7,054 nucleotides of DNA from UBA1731 sp045595285 (GCA_045595285.1 JAZOAC010000153.1:1-7054); one strand, 5' to 3'. Shown: positions 1 to 6,924, counted from the stretch's first letter. Notes: a model not told the origin generated them from the sequence alone. Numbers and translations are program-made.

Positions 1-140
1 ATCCGCACGTACGGTTTGACGAGGGGGAAGCCGCATCGACATGCACCGCAGAAGCTTCGCTTCGGAGGGTATCTTGCCGAAGGCAACCCGAAGGGCGCAC
101 AAGCGGGTGCGCAACGTCGAGGCGTGGGTCTCTACTCTAC
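1..140 (+). mobile_element. 3' end of a group II intron (partial; domain V 3' strand and domain VI)
   Basis: The window opens inside a group II self-splicing intron. Bases 3-17 read CCGCACGTACGGTTT, the 3' strand of the conserved domain V hairpin; its partner strand (AGCCGTA.. type) would lie just left of the window. Domain VI follows, and the sequence ends in TCTCTACTCTAC (129-140), closely matching the 3' terminus of the Lactococcus Ll.LtrB intron (..CCCTACTTCAC). The 3' splice site is therefore placed after base 140, with the 3' exon starting at 141. Such introns are retroelements that usually encode a reverse transcriptase/maturase in domain IV; that gene and the 5' part are outside the window, so mobility cannot be judged. 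The call rests on recognised conserved sequence and base pairing, not on a covariance-model search. Confidence 0.85.
21..137 (+). ncRNA. Group II intron domain VI with bulged branch-point A134
   Basis: Bases 21-23 (GAG) pair with 135-137 (CTC), and 24-28 (GGGGA) pair with 129-133 (TCTCT, two G-U wobbles). A134 is left bulged seven bases from the intron end, the standard position of the branch-point adenosine. The stem continues as 32-34/122-124, an A35-G121 mismatch, and TCGAC 36-40 with GTCGA 116-120. The apical part is branched: hairpin GAAGC-TTC-GCTTC (51-63), hairpin TTGCC-GAA-GGCAA (74-86) extended by GGG/CCC (67-69/87-89), and either GCGCAC/GTGCGC (95-100/107-112) or the competing helix 43-49/103-110. 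At about 120 bases this is much longer than the usual domain VI of roughly 30-60 bases. The lower stem and branch point are convincing; the apical fold is a hand prediction. Confidence 0.75.
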
Positions 141-152
141 ACAACAAGAGCA

Positions 153-950
153 ATGAAACCAAAGCGAGGCAACTATGTTGCGCTTGGCATGGAAATCGGG
201 CGGTTGCGGACTGTCATCAATGTCGGGGCGTTTTGCGCAGCGATGGCGTCTCTGCCGTCGCTCGCCGAAACAGCATCGGCGACTGCGGAACTTGCCATCG
301 CAGTCAATACTTGCGATGGCGAGCAACGGGCCGTCTCGCCGAAAGGCGTTGAATACAGCCCCGCATGGTGCGGCGACGTTGCCGAAGGTGCATATGTTGT
401 CCTTGAGAAGGTGGAGCACGCCGGTACGCATAATGCCGTCACATCCGTTGTGACGACTTGTGACGCCGACACGGAGGGTGCGTATTCCTATTCGGTGGGG
501 AGCGGCGACGAGCCGTGCCTCCGGCTCATTCACCGCGTGTATTCAAGCGGTGGTGTGGAGATTGGGTCACCGCTCGTGCGCGATGTCGCGTTCGGCGTTC
601 CGTCCTCGCCCGGCACGGCGGCATTTGCGGACTGCCGTGCGGAATCGCTTCGCGAGACTGTCGCCTCCGGCGCAACTGCAAATCTCACCTACGACACGGC
701 TTGGGCGACAAACGCGGCGGCGGTGACAATTTCCGCAGTGAAGTTGACGGGGCAGGACGGCGCGGAGACTGCGACAAACACCATGTTCGCGGTGGCGGCG
801 GACGCCACGGGCGTTACTCGCCTGTCTGGCCTTTCGGCCGGCTGGTGGCGCTTGCTCTGTCGCATTGACGATTCCGGCGGCGATTCGCTCATTGAATACA
901 CAGCCGGAGACTTCAAGATCAAAGGCGGATTCATCATCTTATTCCACTAA
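153..950 (+). CDS. Unrecognised secreted protein
   Basis: A 265-residue protein that I cannot assign to a named family. The N-terminus has a positively charged region (KPKR, then R17 and R19), a hydrophobic stretch (about residues 21-36, VINVGAFCAAMASLPS) and a likely signal peptidase site near SLA-ET, so it is probably exported. The mature part is rich in Ala, Thr, Val, Ser and Gly and has the alternating character of beta-sandwich proteins, with a recurring flavour of short strands (PLVRDVAFGV, TANLTYDTAW, TRLSGLSAGWWRLLCRI). It ends in the hydrophobic GGFIILFH. No catalytic motif is visible. The ATG at 153 has a weak purine-rich stretch (CAAGAG, 145-150) very close upstream; an in-frame ATG at 189 is an alternative that still leaves a signal peptide. 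The gene lies 12 bases after the group II intron and 36 bases before the next gene, which shares its orientation, suggesting one transcript. I recall similar proteins near FGE-like genes in rumen Kiritimatiellota, but this is memory, not a search. Confidence 0.8.
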   Translation: MKPKRGNYVALGMEIGRLRTVINVGAFCAAMASLPSLAETASATAELAIAVNTCDGEQRAVSPKGVEYSPAWCGDVAEGAYVVLEKVEHAGTHNAVTSVVTTCDADTEGAYSYSVGSGDEPCLRLIHRVYSSGGVEIGSPLVRDVAFGVPSSPGTAAFADCRAESLRETVASGATANLTYDTAWATNAAAVTISAVKLTGQDGAETATNTMFAVAADATGVTRLSGLSAGWWRLLCRIDDSGGDSLIEYTAGDFKIKGGFIILFH

Positions 951-971
951 AACCGACAACAATCTCCAAAC

Positions 972-977
972 AAGGAG
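972..977 (+). promoter_or_regulatory. Shine-Dalgarno site for the FGE-like gene
   Basis: AAGGAG, with nine bases between it and the ATG at 987. This is the only strong ribosome binding site in the window and fixes the start of the FGE-like gene. Confidence 0.8.
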
Positions 978-986
978 AACAAGGCC

Positions 987-2198
987 ATGAAGAAACTCAT
1001 ACTGACAGCGGCGGCATGTGCCGCAATCGCGGCGAACGCCTTTACCGTAACCGACGTGACGGCACGGCAGAGGTGGCCGTGGAACAACCTCGTCGATGTC
1101 GACTTCACAATCAACGGCGTGTCTGGCGAAGCGTACTACATCGACATCTCTGCAACAGCGGCAGGCGGGGAGAAGAAACTCTGCGCGACATCGTTCACCA
1201 CGGAGCCGATTGCCGCGACTGGGCGGAACCGTATCGTCTGGGACCTCGGCACGGACTATCCCAACTTCAAGGCGGACGACCTTTCGGTCACGGTGACGGC
1301 GACGCCGTTCTCCGATTCGACGCCGCTCTATCTCGTCGTGGATATCTCCGGCGGCATGTCGGCGGCGAAGTGGCCCGTCCGCTATACCACCACCGCGCCC
1401 GTCCACACGGCTGGCGTCGCCGACCCCTGCAAGACGACCGAACTTTGGCTCAAGCGGGTGAAGGCAAAGGGTGTGTCGTTCGCCTCTGGTGGCGGCACAA
1501 CCACGGGCAACTGGTATTTGAACCATACATGTACTCTCACGAACGACTATTATCTTGGAGTGTTCTCACTTACGCAGCAGCAGTGCTACAACATTTCTGG
1601 CTCGTATCAGTCTAACTTCACGGTTGACCGCGAGACGCGTCCTGTTGATGCTATCCGACATGAAGCCATTCGAACGCCGTATTTCGATTCGGCGAATCCG
1701 AATGTTGAATTGACGGGCGGCTTGCTCAAGAACCTTCGCGACCGTACGGCTCTGAAATTCGACATGCCGTCGGAATGGCAATGGGAATATGTGTGCAAGG
1801 CCGGAACCGGTGCCAAGGTGTATCCTGGTGCAGAGTTCCGTAGCAAGGCAAATTCGCAGCCGCCGGACGATTACGAATACAAGGACAACCAGTCGATGTG
1901 GTCTGCCGACTACGGCACGTCATATGTCGATGCTTACGGTCCCAATCCATGGGGCTTTTATGGAATGCTTGGCAACGTGTGGGAATATTGCGTCAACTAT
2001 TTCCAGACAATCACGATGAACGGAACCTACACCGACCCGATGGGCGATTCCAACACGGGGTGGGCGCGTCAGCGCAGGGGCGGATCGTGGGACTACGACT
2101 CGTCATACTCCGGCTCCTACTATCGCTCTGGCGCTACTGCGGGATCGGACATTTCGTCTCATACTGGAACGCGCATCTGCCTGACGATCGGCAAGTGA
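987..2198 (+). CDS. Secreted FGE/SUMF1-fold protein lacking the catalytic cysteines
   Basis: A 403-residue exported protein. Residues 1-18 form a signal peptide (MKKLILTAAACAAIAANA, cleavage before FTV). Residues 19 to about 112 are a beta-rich N-terminal module starting TVTDVTARQRWPWNN. The formylglycine-generating-enzyme-like domain (FGE-sulfatase/SUMF1 family) occupies about 150-400: YYLGVFSLTQQQ (188-199), PSEWQWEYVCKAG (equivalent of the family's RLPTEAEWEYAAR), GNVWEYC, and RRGGSWDY (363-370). In true enzymes two cysteines in the CRSAxR region bind copper and oxidise a sulfatase cysteine. Here that segment reads YYRSGATAG (378-386) and the final GFRC motif is GTRIC (394-398), so the expected cysteine positions are Tyr or Ile. 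It is therefore probably not a formylglycine generator and may be a binding or structural FGE-like protein. No sulfatase with a C-x-P-x-R motif lies nearby. It is 36 bases after the first gene and 29 bases before the phosphodiesterase gene. Confidence 0.88.
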   Translation: MKKLILTAAACAAIAANAFTVTDVTARQRWPWNNLVDVDFTINGVSGEAYYIDISATAAGGEKKLCATSFTTEPIAATGRNRIVWDLGTDYPNFKADDLSVTVTATPFSDSTPLYLVVDISGGMSAAKWPVRYTTTAPVHTAGVADPCKTTELWLKRVKAKGVSFASGGGTTTGNWYLNHTCTLTNDYYLGVFSLTQQQCYNISGSYQSNFTVDRETRPVDAIRHEAIRTPYFDSANPNVELTGGLLKNLRDRTALKFDMPSEWQWEYVCKAGTGAKVYPGAEFRSKANSQPPDDYEYKDNQSMWSADYGTSYVDAYGPNPWGFYGMLGNVWEYCVNYFQTITMNGTYTDPMGDSNTGWARQRRGGSWDYDSSYSGSYYRSGATAGSDISSHTGTRICLTIGK

Positions 2199-2204
2199 GG
2201 AGTT

Positions 2205-2231
2205 ATGCGTCTAGAAAGGCAAAGACGATGA
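2205..2231 (+). other. Possible 8-codon upstream ORF overlapping the next start codon (ATGA)
   Basis: Just after the FGE-like stop codon, TGAGGAG (2196-2202) resembles a Shine-Dalgarno sequence but stands only two bases from an ATG at 2205. That ATG opens an eight-codon frame, MRLERQRR, whose TGA (2229-2231) overlaps the ATG (2228-2230) of the phosphodiesterase gene as ATGA. ATGA overlaps are a common way to couple translation by re-initiation. The short spacing and tiny size make chance quite possible. Confidence 0.25.
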
Positions 2232-3856
2232 ACAGAAACACGACAAAGATTCTTTTCGCGGCAATCGCGGTATTTACATGTTGCGGCGTGGCAGTCGCCG
2301 CGCCGCGCCATCCAAAGGCGCTTGTCATCATGCTCGACGGCCTGCGGGCGGACGCCGTGGAGAACGCCGACGCCGCTAATCTGCGGATGCTCCGTGACGG
2401 CAAATGGCAGCCGGGCTACAAGTGCGCCTGGTCGCTCACGGCCAACACCATCTTCGACGCCCGAACAGTCAGCGGCCCCAACCATGTGTCCATCGCGACC
2501 GGGGTGACATTCGCCAAACACGGAGTCCCGGACAATGGGAAAGACACGTGCGACTACAAGAAGTGGCCGAGCTGGCTTGTGCGCCTTGTCGACGCGAAGC
2601 CGGAAATGAAGACGCTCTTCATGTACTGCTGGGACTGGGACAGAACGCTGTGCCGCGATCCGAGGGTCAGGTTCCACGGTGCCCCCGACGAGAAGAACGC
2701 CGAGAAACTGGCGGCGGCAATGGCCGCCACCGATGCGCCAGATGCTGTCATGTGGTACATAAACGGCACGGACAGCGGAGGCCACGGCTGGGGCTACTAT
2801 CCGTACACGACCGGCTACTTCAACAAGATACATATTTTCGACAAGGCAATCGGCAAGGTGCTGAACGCCATCGCCGCGCGTCCGACCTTCGCGCAGGAGG
2901 ACTGGATGGTCATCGTCACGTCCGATCACGGCGGCTACCACATGGGACACGACATGCGCAAAGGCTCGCCCTGCACGTGCATTCCGCTGCTTGTCACGGG
3001 ACGGAGCGTCGTGCCGGGGCGCATCGCCGGCTCGCCGCGCAACTACGATGTCGCGCCGACGGTGCTCGCCCACTTCGGCATCGACATTTCCGGCATGGAT
3101 CTCGACGGACGCATCCTCGGACGCGATCCGGCGGCGAAGGACGCGAGGCGTCCGCTTTCCGACGGACTCGCCGTCTATCTGCCGTTCACGGGGAAGGAAC
3201 TTAAGAATGCCGTCGTGGGCGGTCCTAAACCTGTTGCGCTTTCCACGAACACGACGCTGCGCGTCGCCGGAGGTTTTGCGGGCGGATGCGTCCGTGTTGC
3301 GTCTGGGCCGGACGGCGTTGCCGGAGTGCGCCTGAATGGATCGGAAAAACTCGCTTTCGAGAACGGCGACGAATTTGCCGTTGCGCTTTGGGTCTGCGTT
3401 CCGCAGACGTTTCGCGGCTATCCGGCGATCATCTCCAACAAGGACTGGCGGAACGGCAACAATCCGGGATTCGTCATGAATGGCTTCGACAAGTACGTGC
3501 AGATGAACATCGGCGTACCTGGCGGGGAGAGATTCGATTTAAGGCCGTACGACCTTGAGCTCGGAAAGTGGACGTTCTATGCCGTGACACGCGGACGCGA
3601 CGGCGTCGTCAGGTTCTATCAGGGCGGACAGGGCGGCTATCTCTACTGGATGGCGGAGAAGGCGCCGGAGATCGCGCTGGCGACGGGAATGCCGTTCTGC
3701 CTCGGACAGGACGGAACGAGCGCGAGGAAGAACGAATTCTCCGGAGATATCGACGAATTCGCCCTCTGGACGCGTTCGCTTTCTCACGACGAAGTGCGCC
3801 GCATCTACGAGGCGGGGCGTAAAGGGATTGAACTCGGCGAGCTGATTGCGAAGTAG
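2228..3856 (+). CDS. Secreted type I phosphodiesterase/alkaline phosphatase-superfamily enzyme with C-terminal LamG domain
   Basis: A 542-residue protein. The start at 2228 is chosen because it gives a clear signal peptide (MNRNTTKILFAAIAVFTCCGVAVA, cleavage before APRH); AAAGG (2215-2219) upstream is a modest ribosome site. The frame stays open further left only through the preceding gene. Residues about 28-305 are a nucleotide pyrophosphatase/phosphodiesterase-type domain: metal ligand D37 in LVIMLDGLRAD; SGPNH at 82-86, aligned with TFPNH of the family, so the nucleophile is probably Ser82 rather than the usual Thr; N103 in KHGVPDN matching the phosphate-binding Asn; D182 and H186 in DSGGH; D233 and H234 in SDHGG, followed by H238 and H241. 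All metal-site elements appear present, so it should be an active two-zinc hydrolase of phosphate mono- or diesters. Residues about 312-535 resemble a LamG/concanavalin-like domain (GLAVYLPF at 313-320, GDIDEFALWTRSLS at 506-519), suggesting carbohydrate binding. The true substrate is unknown; a sulfatase is ruled out by the missing C/S-x-P-x-R motif. Confidence 0.9.
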   Translation: MNRNTTKILFAAIAVFTCCGVAVAAPRHPKALVIMLDGLRADAVENADAANLRMLRDGKWQPGYKCAWSLTANTIFDARTVSGPNHVSIATGVTFAKHGVPDNGKDTCDYKKWPSWLVRLVDAKPEMKTLFMYCWDWDRTLCRDPRVRFHGAPDEKNAEKLAAAMAATDAPDAVMWYINGTDSGGHGWGYYPYTTGYFNKIHIFDKAIGKVLNAIAARPTFAQEDWMVIVTSDHGGYHMGHDMRKGSPCTCIPLLVTGRSVVPGRIAGSPRNYDVAPTVLAHFGIDISGMDLDGRILGRDPAAKDARRPLSDGLAVYLPFTGKELKNAVVGGPKPVALSTNTTLRVAGGFAGGCVRVASGPDGVAGVRLNGSEKLAFENGDEFAVALWVCVPQTFRGYPAIISNKDWRNGNNPGFVMNGFDKYVQMNIGVPGGERFDLRPYDLELGKWTFYAVTRGRDGVVRFYQGGQGGYLYWMAEKAPEIALATGMPFCLGQDGTSARKNEFSGDIDEFALWTRSLSHDEVRRIYEAGRKGIELGELIAK

Positions 3857-3875
3857 GGGGGGGGCAATGTAGTAA
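3846..3875 (+). promoter_or_regulatory. Weak candidate promoter for the GH29-GH123 gene
   Basis: TTGCGA (3846-3851) and TAGTAA (3870-3875) are separated by 18 bases and resemble poor -35 and -10 boxes. The A/T-rich stretch GTAGTAAATTC stands out in an otherwise GC-rich sequence. The G9 tract lies in the spacer. A start near 3882 would give a leader of roughly 55-60 bases. The leader (to 3938) is rich in C, A and T and shows no Shine-Dalgarno sequence before the ATG at 3939. Confidence 0.25.
3856..3864 (+). repeat. Nine-base poly-G tract
   Basis: A run of nine G begins with the last base of the TAG stop codon of the phosphodiesterase gene and continues into the intergenic gap. Such a tract is prone to slipped-strand length change. 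Changing its length would not alter the stop codon but would change spacing in the region upstream of the GH29-GH123 gene. In a single consensus sequence the length could also carry a sequencing or assembly error. Confidence 0.9.
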
Positions 3876-3938
3876 ATTCGCGAGTTTCAATGTCATGAAT
3901 TCTGCCCCAATTCCACAATCTCACAAACCTGCAATCCC

Positions 3939-6887
3939 ATGAAAACTCTCACTTCCTTCCTCACGCCCTTTCTCCTCGCCGTTGCGCTCTGCGTGGCAGC
4001 TTCCGCCTCTGCGGATGCGCCGACGGACGCAAAGTGGACGATGTTCGACCGGCGCATCGGCATGTTCGTGCACTGGGGCGTCCATTCAGTGGCCGGCCGC
4101 CACTGCCAGATATTGTGGCGCGACCGGATGACGCGGGCGGAATACGAGAAGCTGGCGGAACGGTTCACGGCGGAGAAGTTCGACGCCGACAAGTTCGTGG
4201 ATGTCGCCGAATCCGCCGGGGCGGACTACATCGTGTTCACGGCGAAGCACCATGACGGCTTCTGCATGTGGGACACGGCGACCACGGACTACAAGGTGAC
4301 GAACACTCCGGTCCAGCGCGACGTCCTCGCCGAACTCGCGGCGGCGTGCCGCCGGCGCGGCATGAAGCTCGGACTCTACTATTCGAATCCCGACTGGCAC
4401 CATCCGAATGCCCACAACCCCCAAAGCACCCATCAGATACCCCTTCAGCCGGGCGACAGGCCGGACATGGAGAAGTATGCCGCCTACGTCAAGGCGCAGG
4501 TGACGGAACTTCTCACGAAGTATGGCGAGATCGTCTGCTTCTTCTGGGACATCCCGACGCAAATCGACCGTCCCGAAATGGACGCGCTCGTGCGGCGGCT
4601 GCAGCCCGGCATCATGATCAACGACAGGGGCTGGGGAAACAAGGCGACGTGCGACTACTCGACGCCGGAACGCGACTGGTGCTCGACGCCGTCCGGCAAG
4701 CACGTGGAGGCCTGCGATTCCGTCGGGGCGGTCGCCTGGGGATACAGGAGCAACGAAGACTACAGGACGCTCGGCTATCTGACGCGGCGGATCGACAAGT
4801 TCCTCGCCGGAGGGGCGAACTTTCTGCTCAACGTCGGTCCAAAGCCTGACGGCACGATTCCCGAAGAGGCGGTGAAACTCATGGCCGGGGTCGGAGATTG
4901 GTGTCGGCGCGTCGGCGATGCGTTCAAGGACGTGAACACAGCGCCATTCAAATTCTGCGGAGACGCACGCATGGTCGCTACGAGGCGCGGTGACGCCGTG
5001 TTCATTCATTTTCCTGACGGCTTGAACGCCACGGGCGTATACCTTGATCCAATCGCCACATTGCCGGAGCGGGCCACGTTGCTCAACACGGGCGACCTGC
5101 TAAAGGTCGAATTGGACGCCAATCCGAACAGAGGGCCGGCGTCGCACAAGAAGACGCTTCACGTCTGGGGCATTCCGGCGGATGCGGTTGCGAACGAATG
5201 TGCAATCATCAGGCTGGACTTTTCGCCGGACTTGAAAGCGCACCGCGAGGCGTATGCGAAGTTCTGGGACGAGTGCCGCAAGGGTGCTTTCGTCGTCGGG
5301 CAGGCGTCGAGCATGGAGAACGTGCGGCCACGGGCCGATTTCAAGTGGCGCAAGGCGGACGAGGTTAATGTGCGGCTAGCGAGAGGTGAGCGCGAAAGCG
5401 TCCAGATTCTCGTCGCCCGAGCGGAGCACGACTTGAAGGACGTGACGGTTGATATCGTTATGGAGGGTTTGCTCTTTGATGCGACGAATGTCACGGCGTC
5501 CGTCGTAGGCTATGTGCAGACGACGAATACGCCGAACTATAAGGTGCGGACCGGCGACGGATTTGAGTTTCCCACCCCTGGGTGGTGGCCGGATCCGATT
5601 CTCGACTTCCAGAAGTCGTGCGACGTCTCTGGCGACGATGTGCAGTCGTTCTGGGTGCGCGTCACGTGCCCACGTGGTCAGAGGGCAGGCACATACAAGG
5701 GCGCACTCGTCGTTTCGGCGAAGGGTGAAGCATCGGTGTGCATCCCGTTCTCGGTGAGAGTGAACGACTTCGAGATCGGACGCGGCTCGCCGCTTCCGCT
5801 CGCCATTTCGTGCAATGTGCCCGGATGCAACGAAGCTGCAATGGGCGGGCGCAAGGATGTCGTGAAGCGGCTTAGGAACGACCCGGAGAGCTACCACAAT
5901 GCCCACAGGACGCGCGAACGCGAATATACCGGATTCTTCGCCGACTATATGATCACGCGCTCCACAATGTACGCCACGGAGGCGTCAAGCGGCGAGCCGT
6001 TCTGGGACGATCTCGTGCGGCTGAAGGAACGCAGCGAACTGGGCATGTTCTGCCTCTTCTACTTCCGGGCGCTCCCGAACCAACCCGATGGAGAGGCGGT
6101 CTGGCGCGGACGCTTCATGGATGTCATGAGGCGTCGCTACGACAAGGCAAAGGAACTCGGAATCCTCGACAAGGCGTACTTCTACGGGTGTGACGAATTC
6201 AATCCGCCAACATTCACCAATATTCAGGCGGCGGCGAAGATTCTGCACAAGGAGTTCCCTGGAGTGCCTGTGATGACAACAGCGAGGGACGTTCTGCTCG
6301 GGACGGGCGACTCCATCCTGAAGAACATCGACATCCACTGTCCTGCGGTCTGCTTCTGGGAGAACCGCCCGGTTGCCGAGGCGCAGAAGGCCGGGAAAAG
6401 GGTTTGGTGGTATTTCTGCAACGTGCCGACCGTCCCGTACGCCAACACGATGATTGAAGGACCTCCGGCGGAAATCCGATCACTCATGGGTGCGCAGACC
6501 CAGAAGTTCAAACCCGACGGGTTTCTCTACTACGCGACGATGAAGTGGAACTCCGAGTCCCCCATCACGCAAGGACCGTTCACGGAGTGGACTCCTGCGA
6601 CGGGCGACGGCCAGTGGACGTGCTGCGGTGGTCCGGATTTGCTTCCGCTCGCGACGATACGCCTCGAGAACTTCCGCGACGGGCTGGAGGATCTGTGGTA
6701 CGTGCGCGAACTGGAGAGGCGGTTTGCCGTCCATAAGAACAAAAACGACAAATGGGCGAACGCCGCAAAAGCCGCTCTTGCCGTGCCGGACGAAGTGGCG
6801 CGTTCGGTCAAGGACTTTTCCACGGATTCCGATGTCATTTACCGCTGGCGCGACGGTATCGCCGATCTGATCGAAGCGGAGCGATAG
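3939..6887 (+). CDS. Secreted GH29 alpha-L-fucosidase fused to a GH123/DUF4091-type glycoside hydrolase
   Basis: A 982-residue single open frame joining two enzymes usually found separately (about 450-500 and 500-600 residues). Residues 1-25 are a signal peptide (cleavage near ASA-DAP). Residues about 30-330 are a GH29 fucosidase barrel: MFVHWGVHS (42-50), KHHDGF (103-108), GLYYSNPDW, FFWD with nucleophile candidate D204, STPE (E244) and HVEACDS (E257) as acid/base candidates, and NVGPKPDG (298-305). A beta domain follows to about 428. Residues about 440-610 match the N-terminal beta-sandwich of GH123 proteins (VRLARGERESVQ, GWWPDPIL at 548-555, AGTYKGALVV). Residues about 620-965 match the DUF4091/GH123 catalytic domain: FYGCDEF holds the adjacent Asp-Glu pair (D752, E753) used in substrate-assisted hydrolysis of beta-N-acetylgalactosaminides, and RLENFRDGLEDLWYVREL (908-925) is its signature. 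GH29 specificity is exo-alpha-L-fucose; many DUF4091 proteins are uncharacterised, so the GalNAc specificity is tentative. The ATG at 3939 is kept for its signal peptide despite lacking a Shine-Dalgarno site. Confidence 0.92.
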   Translation: MKTLTSFLTPFLLAVALCVAASASADAPTDAKWTMFDRRIGMFVHWGVHSVAGRHCQILWRDRMTRAEYEKLAERFTAEKFDADKFVDVAESAGADYIVFTAKHHDGFCMWDTATTDYKVTNTPVQRDVLAELAAACRRRGMKLGLYYSNPDWHHPNAHNPQSTHQIPLQPGDRPDMEKYAAYVKAQVTELLTKYGEIVCFFWDIPTQIDRPEMDALVRRLQPGIMINDRGWGNKATCDYSTPERDWCSTPSGKHVEACDSVGAVAWGYRSNEDYRTLGYLTRRIDKFLAGGANFLLNVGPKPDGTIPEEAVKLMAGVGDWCRRVGDAFKDVNTAPFKFCGDARMVATRRGDAVFIHFPDGLNATGVYLDPIATLPERATLLNTGDLLKVELDANPNRGPASHKKTLHVWGIPADAVANECAIIRLDFSPDLKAHREAYAKFWDECRKGAFVVGQASSMENVRPRADFKWRKADEVNVRLARGERESVQILVARAEHDLKDVTVDIVMEGLLFDATNVTASVVGYVQTTNTPNYKVRTGDGFEFPTPGWWPDPILDFQKSCDVSGDDVQSFWVRVTCPRGQRAGTYKGALVVSAKGEASVCIPFSVRVNDFEIGRGSPLPLAISCNVPGCNEAAMGGRKDVVKRLRNDPESYHNAHRTREREYTGFFADYMITRSTMYATEASSGEPFWDDLVRLKERSELGMFCLFYFRALPNQPDGEAVWRGRFMDVMRRRYDKAKELGILDKAYFYGCDEFNPPTFTNIQAAAKILHKEFPGVPVMTTARDVLLGTGDSILKNIDIHCPAVCFWENRPVAEAQKAGKRVWWYFCNVPTVPYANTMIEGPPAEIRSLMGAQTQKFKPDGFLYYATMKWNSESPITQGPFTEWTPATGDGQWTCCGGPDLLPLATIRLENFRDGLEDLWYVRELERRFAVHKNKNDKWANAAKAALAVPDEVARSVKDFSTDSDVIYRWRDGIADLIEAER

Positions 6888-6924
6888 CAGATGCCACGCG
6901 GCGCGGGAGTCTCAGGCGGTTTCA

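Noticed and set aside
41..352. Open frame crossing the intron end and overlapping the first gene
   Set aside because: It spans the intron 3' end, is Arg/Cys-rich, has no signal or motif, and conflicts with the better-supported frame from 153.
939..1526. Long minus-strand open frame opposite the FGE-like gene
   Set aside because: The Arg/His-rich translation with no motif is typical of antisense frames in GC-rich coding DNA.
1898..2227. Upstream extension of the phosphodiesterase frame
   Set aside because: It would overlap the FGE-like coding region for 300 bases; the ATG at 2228 gives a proper signal peptide.
2159..3073. 304-residue minus-strand open frame
   Set aside because: It lies opposite the phosphodiesterase catalytic domain and has Arg/Val/His-rich shadow composition and no recognisable domain.
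2228..3856. Sulfatase assignment, suggested by SDHG and the neighbouring FGE-like gene
   Set aside because: There is no C/S-x-P-x-R sulfatase motif; the SGPNH and DSGGH motifs fit phosphodiesterases better.
4086..5009. 307-residue minus-strand open frame
   Set aside because: It lies opposite the conserved GH29 motifs; its low-complexity Arg/Val composition marks it as a shadow.
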